Assembly: GCA_019239895.1 (NCBI GenBank)
Contig: JAFAZH010000039.1
Span: 45,766-109,765 of the forward strand
DNA from: Abditibacteriaceae bacterium
GTDB taxonomy: Bacteria > Armatimonadota > Abditibacteriia > Abditibacteriales > Abditibacteriaceae
DNA length: 64,000 nt
Direction: 5' to 3'
Part shown: positions 35,749 to 45,193 of the stretch, piece after piece
How positions within the stretch are numbered: the first letter of the stretch is position 1
How the letters are laid out: every line of letters begins with the position of its first letter
The notes under the pieces: model-generated
The model's input: only the letters and a program-made list of their open reading frames with translations
Told to the model about the DNA's origin: nothing
Databases searched by the model: none
Program-made: the position numbers and the translations under genes

Positions 35749-37572
35749 TTGAGTAAACGTGGTGCTAAATCAAAGGCTAATCGTGCTGCTAAGCGAGCGC
35801 AACAACAGGCCAGGACAGAAGAAACTTCTACCTTACCAGTAAAAACTCATAAAACCTCGCGTGATGCTTCAGCACATGCTCCCCGTTCCAGTGGTGCCAA
35901 CAAGCTGCACCCCACAAATGAACTGCACTCCGAAAGTGAATTGCAGGCAGCAACCACAACCGTTTTTTCAAATCGAGCCTTCACTACCGCCATTGTATTA
36001 GCCATTATTGTACTGGCTTTTGTGATTCGTATTTACAAAATTGTGGACGTGCCGCACGGCTTTTTCTGTGATGAAGCGTCCATTGGTCTTGATGGATATT
36101 CCCTGGCCCACACCTTACGCGATAAGGATGGGCAGGGCACCTTGTTGCCCACGTACTTAGAGGGCTTGGGGCAATGGCGAGGAGCTTTATACACCTATTT
36201 TGCTGCGCCCTTTATCGGGTTGTTAGGCATGTCAGAATTTTCGGTGCGTTTGGTCGCTGCCGTGATGGGCACGCTGACGGTTTGGCTCACTTTCCTCTTT
36301 GCCAGTAAAGCCGTCAATCGCACAGTGGGCTTGCTCAGCGCCTTGCTGTTGGCTATTTCACCCTGGCACATTATCAACAGTCGAGCCGGGTGGGATGTCA
36401 TCAGCCTGCCCTTTATGATCGCCTTGTTCCTCACCTTTTTCTATCAAGGCTTAGAACGACCTAATCGGCTGATCCTGGCCTGTGCCTGTGCTGCGCTGGG
36501 TGAGTATGTTTACTTTGCGGGCCGCTTATTCTTTCCTGTCTTTTGCTTCGCCTGCCTGGTGATTTACGCCAAACCCTTGTGGGAGCAGCGACGCATGATG
36601 GCCATTGGTCTGGTCGTGGCGGTGATTATGTTAATCCCCACGATGATCGCTATTAAAGACGGGGTATTCTTCCAGCGTGTCAATGAGCTTAATGGCTCAT
36701 CCAATGGCTTGCAGACCATGTTAGCGAACTTTGGCAAGAATTATCTGCAACAATACAAGCCTGAGTTCCTGCTGAATACGACTGTTGATTGGAATACCCG
36801 CCAGTTCGTGCGTGACTGGGGCATGATTTACCTGGTCGAAGTGCCATTTCTTCTGATTGGCTTAGCGGCCATGTTCGTCCGCCGCAGTCGGCTCGACTGG
36901 TTGTGCCTGGTCTGGTTTATTATCTATCCCGTTGCCAACGCTTTGGTAAGTGAACCCAATTCCACCCGCGCCATCGGTGGCGTCTTGGTTTATCAACTTG
37001 TCATTGCTCAGGGTATTTATCTTTGCCTGCTCGGAATCCAGAAACTATTGAATAAGTGGGACTCGCCGCGCCCTTACCGTTTAGCCTTGAGTGGGAGCGT
37101 TGGCACACTTATCATTGCGGTGCTGCTCTTCTACTGTGGGCGCTACATGCAAGACTATCTTTATGAATATCCCAAATACTCATCGGGCTTTTATGGCTGG
37201 CAATGGGGCTTCCGTGAAGTCTGGGCTTATTTTCGCGCCCACCATGACGAGTATGACGACCTAATGGTTGATTCCGAATTTAATGCGCCCTACGAGCTGC
37301 AACGCTTTTACTCGTGGCCGGAGCCAACTGGCACCGGATCATGTGCGAAGTGTAGTATCTGTGAGACCTGGGTCTGGTGGGCACCACAGCAATCACTGGA
37401 TGAATCTTTCCGTAAGACTTATCACCCCACACTGCGCCAATTATGGGCTGTTGGCCAGCAAAGCTTCGAGTTGGTCAAAGCTAGAAATATTCCCTACCGT
37501 ATCGTGAACCAGTTGAATTATCCTGACGCGAGTCCGGCTTTTTATTTTCTTGCCACCGGCCCTGGCGTGTAA
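35749..37572 (+). CDS. GT39/ArnT-like membrane glycosyltransferase
   Basis: The 607-residue integral membrane protein has an N-terminal cytoplasmic tail of about 75 residues rich in Lys/Ala/Gln, then about ten membrane segments from residue 80 on. The first outer loop carries VPHGFFCDEASIGLDGYSL, with the acidic DE near the membrane that PMT/ArnT-type enzymes use for catalysis. Such enzymes move a sugar from a polyprenyl-phosphate donor to a lipid or protein in the periplasm. A C-terminal soluble part of about 100 residues contains Cys-rich CAKCSIC. The start is TTG at 35749 with ACGAGG upstream; no in-frame ATG is available before the first span. It fits a role in glycosylating the nearby secreted proteins, by inference only. 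Confidence 0.75.
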   Translation: MSKRGAKSKANRAAKRAQQQARTEETSTLPVKTHKTSRDASAHAPRSSGANKLHPTNELHSESELQAATTTVFSNRAFTTAIVLAIIVLAFVIRIYKIVDVPHGFFCDEASIGLDGYSLAHTLRDKDGQGTLLPTYLEGLGQWRGALYTYFAAPFIGLLGMSEFSVRLVAAVMGTLTVWLTFLFASKAVNRTVGLLSALLLAISPWHIINSRAGWDVISLPFMIALFLTFFYQGLERPNRLILACACAALGEYVYFAGRLFFPVFCFACLVIYAKPLWEQRRMMAIGLVVAVIMLIPTMIAIKDGVFFQRVNELNGSSNGLQTMLANFGKNYLQQYKPEFLLNTTVDWNTRQFVRDWGMIYLVEVPFLLIGLAAMFVRRSRLDWLCLVWFIIYPVANALVSEPNSTRAIGGVLVYQLVIAQGIYLCLLGIQKLLNKWDSPRPYRLALSGSVGTLIIAVLLFYCGRYMQDYLYEYPKYSSGFYGWQWGFREVWAYFRAHHDEYDDLMVDSEFNAPYELQRFYSWPEPTGTGSCAKCSICETWVWWAPQQSLDESFRKTYHPTLRQLWAVGQQSFELVKARNIPYRIVNQLNYPDASPAFYFLATGPGV

Positions 37573-37734
37573 ACCGACAGTGGTAGCTTTTCAATGCTTC
37601 GCTAAGATCGTTGTGTAACAGCAGGCAGAAAAAGTTTTGGTCTCTATCTTGCCCAACTGTAAAGGCTTTAGAGAAAACATTAAGTGTGCAAGCGCACGCC
37701 CCTTAAACACCAAGAAAACACCGTGGAGGAAAAC

Positions 37735-38700
37735 ATGGAGAAGCGTCGTTTAGGTCGTTCGGATTTAGAAGTGACTGTCTTAACAATGGGTTGTTGGCAG
37801 GCAGGTAAGTCGCAGTGGACAGGCGTCACCGACGAAGATAGCATCGCCGCCATTCGCGCGGCAATTGATGCGGGTATCAACTTTCTGGATACTGCCGAAG
37901 GCTATGGCAGCGGTCATAGTGAAGAGATTGTCGCCCAGGCCATTGAGGGGCGGCGCGATGAAGTGCTAATTGCCACCAAAGTGTCGCCTCATAATCTTAC
38001 GACAGAAAAAGTGGTGGAGTCGTGTGAGAATAGTTTAAAACGATTAAACACAGATCGCATTGACCTCTATCAAATCCATTGGCCTGCGGGCAGTTGGGGC
38101 GGGCCGCAGATTCCCATTGATGAAACGATGGTTGCTCTGACCAAGCTTGTGGAACAGGGCAAAGTTCGCGCTTTAGGATGTTCCAATTTTAATGGCCAAC
38201 AAATCGAGGAAGCTTTACAGCATGGCCGCCTGGATTCTTTGCAACCGCCCTACTCGCTCTTCTTCCGCCCTTATGAGTTCGATGGCACCTTCAAAACTTG
38301 CGTTGACAACGGCGTCGGCATCATCGCCTACTCGCCCTTGGCGCAGGGTCTCCTCACGGGCAAGTTTAATAAAGATAATCGCCCTGGCGAAAATGATAAC
38401 CGCAGCGGCAATGCGCTCTTCAAGGGTGAGACCTATGACAAAGCTTTAGCGGCTGTGGATGCCCTCAAGCCCATTGCCAAAAAATATGGCAAGAGCACGG
38501 GTCAACTTTCCCTCCAATGGCTCCTTGCCCAACCCGGCGTCACTTCGGTTATTGTGGGAGCGCGCACTGCCGAACAGGTGAAGGACAACATTAGCGCGGC
38601 GGATTTCCAGATTTCCCCTGAAGACTTGCAGGAAATTGACCGCATCGGACGTACCGTAACCGATACCCTGCCCGAAGATAAAACAAATATGTGGGGCTAA
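37735..38700 (+). CDS. Aldo/keto reductase
   Basis: The 321-residue cytoplasmic NADPH-dependent reductase of the AKR superfamily has a TIM-barrel layout. The catalytic tetrad is visible: Asp and Tyr in LDTAEGYGSGHSEE, Lys in LIATKVS and His in LYQIHWPAG. The NADP-binding C-terminal motif is VIVGARTAEQVKDN. The ATG at 37735 is preceded by GGAGGA; the open frame from 37684 adds 17 residues without family similarity and is rejected. It resembles the YajO/Tas or perakine-reductase-like group, which acts on sugars or aldehydes. Substrate is unknown. Sugar genes lie on both sides. Confidence 0.92.
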   Translation: MEKRRLGRSDLEVTVLTMGCWQAGKSQWTGVTDEDSIAAIRAAIDAGINFLDTAEGYGSGHSEEIVAQAIEGRRDEVLIATKVSPHNLTTEKVVESCENSLKRLNTDRIDLYQIHWPAGSWGGPQIPIDETMVALTKLVEQGKVRALGCSNFNGQQIEEALQHGRLDSLQPPYSLFFRPYEFDGTFKTCVDNGVGIIAYSPLAQGLLTGKFNKDNRPGENDNRSGNALFKGETYDKALAAVDALKPIAKKYGKSTGQLSLQWLLAQPGVTSVIVGARTAEQVKDNISAADFQISPEDLQEIDRIGRTVTDTLPEDKTNMWG

Positions 38701-38718
38701 TAGCCTTTAACCACAGAG

Positions 38719-38817
38719 ACACCGAGGCACAGAGAATTTTGAGTGTGGGTGGATGGGAGTGTGAGAGATATACTCCACCTATCCGTATATCTAACTCAAA
38801 TCTCTGTGCCTCGGTGT
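38719..38817. repeat. CCACGGA/ACACAGA-type inverted repeat (copy with 17-base arms)
   Basis: ACACCGAGGCACAGAGA (38719-38735) is an exact inverted copy of 38801-38817. It lies just after the aldo/keto reductase and before another repeat. Confidence 0.75.
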
Positions 38818-38860
38818 TTTAGGCAGAGACATCTAATAGATAGTGTAGAAGGTGAGAAGT

Positions 38861-38958
38861 GTCATTCTGAGCGCAGCGAAGAATCTACTCCGAGTTTCTT
38901 TGCGATATCAATACTGTATGGACACCCATACCAGATTCTTCGCTACGCTCAGAATGAC
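38861..38958. repeat. GTCATTCYGAGC-type inverted repeat (copy 2)
   Basis: The 26-base arms begin GTCATTCTGAGCG and pair with one mismatch. It forms most of the 5' flank of the alpha-mannosidase gene and is not coding. Confidence 0.8.
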
Positions 38959-38991
38959 AAACTCTTACTTTATCTCTTTACTACCGCTCAC

Positions 38992-41900
38992 ATGATAAAG
39001 AACTCTATGCGAATTAAGCCTCTTGCAGCATCCCTTTTGCTGTGTCTCATTTTTGCCCTTTGCAGCTTACCAGCGCAGGCGCAAAACGACCAAGCTGAAC
39101 CCGATACAGCCTTGATGGTTGTGGTGCGTAACATCTCCAGAGGCCCCAGCAACTTTTATCTTTATTACACCTTTTCTAATCAGCAGGTGTTATTTAAAGC
39201 TGGCGATTTTCTCGAATACGATATTTACCTGGACAAGAATAACCCGATGCCTAAAGGTGGCGTAGATGTAGACGTGAATGAAGGTGAGAAACCTTACTTG
39301 CGCGACACTGCGGCGGTGGATCAAAATGGTTTAAAGGCGCATGGCGATACCGAATTGAAACAAGCTGTGGGGCAATGGTATCATCGCAAAATTCCTCTTG
39401 ATGACCTTGCAGGTAAGCGCAGCATTCGCTGGAACTTTCAATTTGAGGGTGACGCCGAAGGTCGCTATGTGCAGTTCGTGGATAATGTCGTGGTCACGCA
39501 CGGCGACGGCACCAGCACGGTTATTTATGCCAATGGTGAACCCCCGATCCGTGCCATGCACTTGCGTGAAGGCTACAGTGAATATGTCACGGTGTTGCCG
39601 GTGCCGCGCACTACGGTGGCTAATGGTGCCGATTTAACGACTTTCATTAATGCGCGCGTCTCGCGGCAGGAACTCAAACAGCAACTCGAAACCACGCGTA
39701 ATGAAGTAGATTTAACGCGCCGCCTGGCCGAGCGTGCCGGGGATACGGCCTTGCAGCAGGCAACATCTGAAGCCATCCAGTCTATTGATAATGTGGGTAA
39801 CGATGAAGGGGCCTCTGCTGAAAAGATTCAAGCGGTCATTCATCAGGTGAATGGCGCGTTGAGCCATGAGCATCCCCTCATGCGCAAGTTCGCCGGGCAC
39901 TTGGTGGGTCACGCGCACATTGACTTTCAGTGGCTGTGGGAATGGCCGGAAACGGTTGGCGTCTGCCGTGATACCTTCGGGCAGGCGACCAAGTTTATGG
40001 CGGAATATCCCGGCTTTTCTTTTAGCCAATCGTCCTCTGCCCTGTATGCCGCCACCGAGCAAGCCTGGCCGGATATTTTCAAGAAGATGCAACAGTATGT
40101 AGCGAACGGGCAATGGGAGATTGTGGGCGGGCGCGTCTGTGAAGGCGACACGAATATGATCTCACCGGAATCCCATGCGCGACATTTCCTCTATGGGCAA
40201 CGCTACTTCCGCGAGCGTTTCAAGGGCAAGGATGCCATTGTCGGCTGGGAGCCAGATACTTTCGGCCATACTTGGACGATGCCGCAGATTCTCAAACTCG
40301 GCGGCTGCAAATATTATTACTTTTGTCGTGGCGGGCACAACAAGCCGCTCTTCTGGTGGGAAGGCCCGGATGGGAGCCGCGTCCTGGCTTTTGAAGAGCC
40401 TGCGACGGGAAGCTGGTACAACAGTGACCTCAGTTACAAGCAGTTCGAGGAGATGTTCAACTTCGAGAAAACGACTGGCTCGAAAGACATGCTATGGGTC
40501 TATGGCGTTGGTAATCATGGTGGCGGCCCGACCCGCGAATATATTCAAACAGCCCTCAGTTGGCAGGAAAAGAGCTATCTGCCTACGGCCAAGTTTTCCA
40601 CGGCTACCAATTTCTTCAAGGCATTGGAAAAATATAATCTGTCTAAAATTCCAACCGTGAAGACCGAAATGAACACTACCGCGAATGCGGGCTTCTTTGG
40701 GGTTTTCACCACTCACAGCGACATTAAACGTTGGAACCGCGATGCGGAAGCGGATACGACTTCCGCCGAAGCGATTGCCGCTTTTGCCGCGCAGTATGGC
40801 TACCCCTATCCGGGTAAGGAGTTCCGCCGCAACTGGGAAGACATTGCCTGGAACCATCACCACGATACCCTACCCGGCACTTCTATTCATCCTAGCTACA
40901 ACAAGAGTGAGCAAGTCTATAAGCGCGTCCTGCAATCGAGCCAAACCATTGGCAGCAGCGCCCTCAATTATCTGGCCGCACGTATCACGGGCGATGGCAC
41001 GGGCATTGTGGTTTTCAATCCCGTCGGTTGGGTGCGTAGCGGCATTGTGGAGTTGCCCCCACTGGTTGCCGGAGCGACCATCTTGCGGAGTAGTGATGGC
41101 AAGTTGAGCTTCGTGCAGCGCGCATCTGCCACAACGGGTAAAGCCATTTTTTATGCCGAGAATATCCCGGCGTATGGTTATCGCCGCTACCAACTGCAAG
41201 TGGCTCCCGTGCTGGACTTTAAAGCTGTTAGTCCCAGTATCAGCAACGATGGTACCGTCTTAGAAAATTCCGAATATAAAGTAGTGCTTGACCCAACACA
41301 TGGGGTAGTGTCGAGTATTGTAGATAAGAAGAGTGGGCACGAAACCATTGCTCCCGGTGGCAGCGGCAATCGCTTGGAAATTCACTGGGAAGACCCCAAT
41401 GGTATGAGCGCGTGGACGATTGGCACCATCAGGAAAATCGAGCCACTGGTTAGCCCCGTCAAGCTACAGGTGACAGAAAGTGGCCCGGCGCGAGTGACGG
41501 TGCAATGGACACGGCATTTCGGCAGCAGTGACCTGGTGCAGACGGTATCGCTCCCAGTACATGGCGCACCGGAGTTTTCACTCTTTACCAAGTGGAACGA
41601 AATTGGTTCAGCCGATAAGCCAGAACCTTTTCTTAAAGTCGCTTTTGACCTTAACGCGCAGCATCCCACCCAGACTTATGACATTCCCTTTGGCAACATT
41701 CAGCGGCCAACGGACAATGTAGAATACCCGGCTTTGAAATGGGTGGACTCTTCCGACAATAACTTCGGCGCGGCTCTGCTCAACGATTGCAAGCATGGCT
41801 ACTCGGCGCAGGGCAATACCCTGCGGCTGTCGTTGATCCGCTCCTCATACAATCCTGATCCTCGTCCCAATGACCGGCCACAGCTTGCTCGTTGGTCATT

Positions 41901-42273
41901 AGTGCCGCACACGGGCAACTGGCGCGCAGCTAATGTGTTGCAAACTGCGGAAAATTTCAACCGTCCGTTGTGGGTAACTCCTGCCTCACCCGTCACACGC
42001 GGTAGCCTTCCGGCCCAGGGTTCTTTTCTCGCCGTCAATGCACCTAATATCGTTGTTACCGGTGTCAAACAAGCAGAAGATGATAAAGACTTGGTGGTGC
42101 GTTTCTATGAAGCCTACGGCACGCCAACGCGCCCCGTCTTCGCTTTGCCATTTCGCGTCGGACGCACCCAGACGGTAAACTTTGTGGAAGACAGCTTGCC
42201 CGATGCGCAGAATCCCCCACAACTGCGCGGTTATGAAATTCGCACCCTGAAGCTGGCTGTTCAAAGAAGATGA
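38992..42273 (+). CDS. Secreted GH38 alpha-mannosidase
   Basis: The protein has 1093 residues. A signal peptide ends near residue 29 (LPAQAQ), which supports the ATG at 38992 (or 39007) over the much longer frame from 38743 that runs through a repeat. An N-terminal beta domain of about 200 residues, not part of the core GH38 fold, may bind carbohydrate. The catalytic domain shows the zinc-binding HxD (His309, Asp311 in GHAHIDFQWLW), the nucleophile Asp422 in GWEPDTFGH and HHHD near residues 622-625. The C-terminus is beta-sandwich. It should remove alpha-mannose from glycans outside the cytoplasm, with retention and Zn2+. The following Gfo/Idh gene and the upstream kinase fit a sugar-breakdown set. 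Confidence 0.9.
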   Translation: MIKNSMRIKPLAASLLLCLIFALCSLPAQAQNDQAEPDTALMVVVRNISRGPSNFYLYYTFSNQQVLFKAGDFLEYDIYLDKNNPMPKGGVDVDVNEGEKPYLRDTAAVDQNGLKAHGDTELKQAVGQWYHRKIPLDDLAGKRSIRWNFQFEGDAEGRYVQFVDNVVVTHGDGTSTVIYANGEPPIRAMHLREGYSEYVTVLPVPRTTVANGADLTTFINARVSRQELKQQLETTRNEVDLTRRLAERAGDTALQQATSEAIQSIDNVGNDEGASAEKIQAVIHQVNGALSHEHPLMRKFAGHLVGHAHIDFQWLWEWPETVGVCRDTFGQATKFMAEYPGFSFSQSSSALYAATEQAWPDIFKKMQQYVANGQWEIVGGRVCEGDTNMISPESHARHFLYGQRYFRERFKGKDAIVGWEPDTFGHTWTMPQILKLGGCKYYYFCRGGHNKPLFWWEGPDGSRVLAFEEPATGSWYNSDLSYKQFEEMFNFEKTTGSKDMLWVYGVGNHGGGPTREYIQTALSWQEKSYLPTAKFSTATNFFKALEKYNLSKIPTVKTEMNTTANAGFFGVFTTHSDIKRWNRDAEADTTSAEAIAAFAAQYGYPYPGKEFRRNWEDIAWNHHHDTLPGTSIHPSYNKSEQVYKRVLQSSQTIGSSALNYLAARITGDGTGIVVFNPVGWVRSGIVELPPLVAGATILRSSDGKLSFVQRASATTGKAIFYAENIPAYGYRRYQLQVAPVLDFKAVSPSISNDGTVLENSEYKVVLDPTHGVVSSIVDKKSGHETIAPGGSGNRLEIHWEDPNGMSAWTIGTIRKIEPLVSPVKLQVTESGPARVTVQWTRHFGSSDLVQTVSLPVHGAPEFSLFTKWNEIGSADKPEPFLKVAFDLNAQHPTQTYDIPFGNIQRPTDNVEYPALKWVDSSDNNFGAALLNDCKHGYSAQGNTLRLSLIRSSYNPDPRPNDRPQLARWSLVPHTGNWRAANVLQTAENFNRPLWVTPASPVTRGSLPAQGSFLAVNAPNIVVTGVKQAEDDKDLVVRFYEAYGTPTRPVFALPFRVGRTQTVNFVEDSLPDAQNPPQLRGYEIRTLKLAVQRR

Positions 42274-42365
42274 AACCACGAATGAACACGGATGATGCTG
42301 GATGCAAGATACTGGATGCTTGATCCTCCATATTTATTCGTGCTTATTTGTGTTCATTCGTGGTT
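42274..42365. repeat. CCACGAATGAACAC-type inverted repeat
   Basis: The 16-base arms (42274-42289 and 42350-42365) are perfect inverted copies. They enclose GGATGATGCTGGATGC-type direct repeats. It begins at the stop codon of the mannosidase. Confidence 0.8.
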
Positions 42366-42385
42366 AGATAAAGAAAAGGAGCAAA

Positions 42386-43429
42386 ATGGCTAATAAAATT
42401 CGTTGTGGTGTGATTGGTTATGGCGGAGCGTTCAATATGGGGCGTGCCCATGCTAACTACATCACGGCCACTAAAGGTTTAGAACTCACTGCTATCTGCG
42501 ATGCGGATGCGGCGCGCACCAAAGTCGCAGCGGAAGATTTTCCGGGGGTGGCAACTTACAATGCCGTGGATGACTTCTTGCAAGACCCGAATGTTGATCT
42601 CGCGGTGATTGTGCTGCCGCACAATCTGCACGCGCCGGTTTCGATTCAATGCTCCCACGCTAAAAAGCACGTCATTGTGGAAAAGCCGATGTGCATTACG
42701 GTGGATGAAGCAACGAAGATGATTAAGGCGGCACGTAAAGCCGACAGGATGTTATCGGTGTTTCATAATCGCCGCCAGGATGCTGACTACCGCGCCCTGC
42801 GTGAGATCGTCGTCGAGAAGAAGCTGTTAGGTGAAGTCTTTGAAGTCGAAATGTGGGGCGGTGGGTTTGGGCGCCCCAATCCCAACTGGTGGCGCAGTTC
42901 TAAGGAAATCAGCGGTGGCCACTTTTACGATTGGGGCGCGCATTATCTGGATTGGCTGCTGGGTATTGTGCCCGGTGCCATTGATTCCGTGACGGGCTAT
43001 TTCCACAAGCGAATCTGGCATGAGGTGACCAACGAGGATCATGTACAAGCGATTATTAAATTTTCCTCTGGGTGTGTCGCTAATGTACAAATGTCGTCTA
43101 TTGCTTATGCGGGCAAGCCGCGCTGGTGGGTCTTAGGCGAAAAAGGCGCAGCCGTTGATAAGGGTGGGCATTTTGAAGTGACGGGCGATTTCAAGTCTTC
43201 TGGTTATCCTGCTACCTTGCACGTGCCCTATAAATCCGATAGTGAATGGAAGACTTATTACACCAATATCTCCGATCATTTAGTGCGGGGCAAAGAACTC
43301 AAGGTCAAGCCGGAGCAAGCGCGTCGGGTTATTGCCATCATGGAAACGGCAGAGAAATCCAGCGAAAAAGGCCGGAGCCTCAATCTACCCACGGAGACTG
43401 AGGACGCGCAGTTCGAGCGCACCGACTAA
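42386..43429 (+). CDS. Gfo/Idh/MocA-family oxidoreductase
   Basis: The 347-residue cytoplasmic NAD(P)-dependent sugar dehydrogenase or dehydratase-like protein opens with a Rossmann fold (GVIGYGGAFNMG, an unusual GxGGxxxxG). The family hallmark EKPMC follows after VIVE, with the catalytic-area Lys. The C-terminal domain has GGGHFYDWGAHYLD-type residues. AAAGGAG precedes the ATG. Members act on sugars, inositols and glycosides, including NAD-dependent glycosidases; substrate unknown. It follows the alpha-mannosidase on the same strand with a repeat between, and a terminator directly follows it. Confidence 0.9.
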   Translation: MANKIRCGVIGYGGAFNMGRAHANYITATKGLELTAICDADAARTKVAAEDFPGVATYNAVDDFLQDPNVDLAVIVLPHNLHAPVSIQCSHAKKHVIVEKPMCITVDEATKMIKAARKADRMLSVFHNRRQDADYRALREIVVEKKLLGEVFEVEMWGGGFGRPNPNWWRSSKEISGGHFYDWGAHYLDWLLGIVPGAIDSVTGYFHKRIWHEVTNEDHVQAIIKFSSGCVANVQMSSIAYAGKPRWWVLGEKGAAVDKGGHFEVTGDFKSSGYPATLHVPYKSDSEWKTYYTNISDHLVRGKELKVKPEQARRVIAIMETAEKSSEKGRSLNLPTETEDAQFERTD

Positions 43430-43448
43430 GCTGATTTGAAAATTCATT

Positions 43449-43490
43449 AAGGGCTGACCATTTCTAGTAGGAGTGGTCAGCCCTTGTTTT
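43449..43490 (+). terminator. Terminator after the Gfo/Idh gene
   Basis: AAGGGCTGACCA pairs with TGGTCAGCCCTT, then GTTTT. It covers the GTG-like upstream start of the next frame, so that start is rejected. Confidence 0.85.
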
Positions 43491-43526
43491 ATGTCGTGTC
43501 CATCGGTACAGGATAGAATAGAAACC

Positions 43527-44198
43527 ATGCGTATTCACAACTCGACTTTGCAGGTGTTAGTCCTTGTTGGTGCAGCCACTCTGCCCGCAGTTTTCGCCAA
43601 GGCTCAAGACATACCCGCGACACCGGGCACAGCGTTACCCCCAACCCAAACTCCCACAACTCCAGCCCAGACGACGCCAACCGCACCGAACCAGGCATCA
43701 CAACAGAAACCATCCCAGCGAGATAAAAAGCAACGGTTTCAGTTAGGTTTGGGCATCAGCAAATCCCACTTTACAGATGCGCGTAGCCGTGACCGTTTTG
43801 GCAGTGGCGGGCTTTCATTACGTCCGACCTTCTTTCCGTTACAAGCGGCCAGAGTCGCTATCCGACCAGAGATTGAATTCGCTTATGCCAAGCGCAACAA
43901 TAATCACGTCCTGATGGCCTTATTGGGTGCAAGCTACCGACACGCCCTGAGTAGTAATGGCGCAACGAACCTCCCCACGCAGTTCTATTTTAAAACAGCA
44001 TTGGGCATAGTTCCGGCTTCTATTCGCTCTAATCAGGACAATGTCCATTCCGGGGTGAAACTGGGTGTGGGTGGCAGTCTCGCTTTGGGTTATCTAATCC
44101 AACGCAGAGTTGAATTAGAAGCTCGTTACACCGCGATTTCCAGAATTCAGAGTTTCAATTTATCGGCTGTCGAAGTTGGAGCCGATGTGAAGTTTTAG
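43527..44198 (+). CDS. Putative outer-membrane beta-barrel protein
   Basis: The protein has 223 residues from the ATG at 43527. A signal peptide ends near residue 27 (VFAKAQD). A Pro/Thr/Gln-rich spacer of about 40 residues follows. The remaining 150 show alternating hydrophobic/polar strands and end in a Val-Lys-Phe (VGADVKF), as in outer-membrane proteins folded by BamA. It resembles OmpA-barrel or OprF-N-like porin-type proteins; exact family unknown. The start at 43473 lies in the terminator and is rejected. It is followed 28 bases later by the convergent pyrD gene. Confidence 0.65.
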   Translation: MRIHNSTLQVLVLVGAATLPAVFAKAQDIPATPGTALPPTQTPTTPAQTTPTAPNQASQQKPSQRDKKQRFQLGLGISKSHFTDARSRDRFGSGGLSLRPTFFPLQAARVAIRPEIEFAYAKRNNNHVLMALLGASYRHALSSNGATNLPTQFYFKTALGIVPASIRSNQDNVHSGVKLGVGGSLALGYLIQRRVELEARYTAISRIQSFNLSAVEVGADVKF

Positions 44199-44226
44199 TT
44201 CTCTTAGGTAGCACATGGTTCTGGCT

Positions 44227-45156
44227 CTAAGTGGTGATGATGCTACCGACTAACTCTTTAATAGAGGCAATAGCGTATTTGTCCATATAGCTTTCTAACC
44301 CCTGAATCACCTCTAAAGCTGCCCCCGGTTGCACGAAGGTTGCAGTACCCACCTGGACAGCCGAAGCTCCTGCGATGAAGAATTCAATGGCGTCCTGGGC
44401 ATTCATGATGCCGCCAATGCCGATAAGGGGAATGCCAAGCACCTGGGCGCAACGGTAGACGGCGCGCAAGGCTAATGGCTTAATGGCCGGGCCGCTCAAA
44501 CCTCCTGAAATGTTGGATAGGCGTGGGCGGCGCGTATGAATATTAACGGCCATGCCCACAAACGTATTGACGAGGGAAACTGCATCTGCCCCACCCGCTT
44601 CGGCGGCGCGGGCAATGAGCGTAATGTCAGTTACATTAGGGGAAAGCTTGGCGATGATCGGTAAATGCGTGGCGGCACGGGCATGAGCCACGACTTGTTC
44701 GGTCAACACAGGATCAGTGGCAAAGTCCAGCCCATGTGCGACATTAGGACAGGAGATATTTAACTCTAAAGCCGCGACACCCGCTTGTTGGCTTAAAGCT
44801 TGAGCCAGCAACCCAAAATCTTCAATTGTCTCCCCGGCAATATTAACAATCAGGGGCACCGCGAACTGACGCAGATAAGGCAATTTTTCTGTAATGAACC
44901 TCTCGACCCCAACGTTTTGCAGACCAATAGCGTTGAGCATCCCGGCGGCTGTCTCGCAGGTACGCGGTGGCGCATTGCCAGCACGGGGTGCGCGTGTCAC
45001 GGTTTTACAGACCACCGCGCCCAGATGGGAGATGTCCATGAAATTGGCGATTTCCTCGCCATAGCCGAAAGTCCCCGAAGCCGTCATGATCGGGTTTTGG
45101 AGCTTGAGTGGGCCAAGTTGTGTTGCTAATGAAGCCATAAATGCAGGTCGTGCCAC
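44227..45156 (-). CDS. pyrD: Dihydroorotate dehydrogenase, class 1B catalytic subunit
   Basis: The 309-residue FMN-dependent TIM-barrel enzyme oxidises dihydroorotate to orotate in pyrimidine synthesis. Motifs are MTASGTFGYG, LELNISCPNV (active-site Cys loop), AKLSPN and IGIGGI...A.EF..AGA. Class 1B enzymes pair with an Fe-S/FAD subunit PyrK, which lies immediately upstream on the same strand with a 37-base gap. The pair uses NAD+ as acceptor. The gene looks intact; the start ATG at 45156 has no strong SD. Confidence 0.96.
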   Translation of the reverse strand: MARPAFMASLATQLGPLKLQNPIMTASGTFGYGEEIANFMDISHLGAVVCKTVTRAPRAGNAPPRTCETAAGMLNAIGLQNVGVERFITEKLPYLRQFAVPLIVNIAGETIEDFGLLAQALSQQAGVAALELNISCPNVAHGLDFATDPVLTEQVVAHARAATHLPIIAKLSPNVTDITLIARAAEAGGADAVSLVNTFVGMAVNIHTRRPRLSNISGGLSGPAIKPLALRAVYRCAQVLGIPLIGIGGIMNAQDAIEFFIAGASAVQVGTATFVQPGAALEVIQGLESYMDKYAIASIKELVGSIITT

Positions 45157-45193
45157 ATATTAAGAGTTTTAGATAGGGCATTCGCCCATGACG

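Noticed and set aside
37684..37734. Upstream start of the aldo/keto reductase
   Set aside because: The extra 17 residues have no family match, and GGAGGA sits ahead of the ATG at 37735.
38743..38991. Upstream extension of the alpha-mannosidase frame
   Set aside because: It runs through two inverted-repeat elements and would bury the signal peptide that starts at 38992.
43473..43526. Upstream start of the outer-membrane barrel protein
   Set aside because: It lies in the terminator hairpin of the preceding gene; the ATG at 43527 precedes a normal signal peptide.
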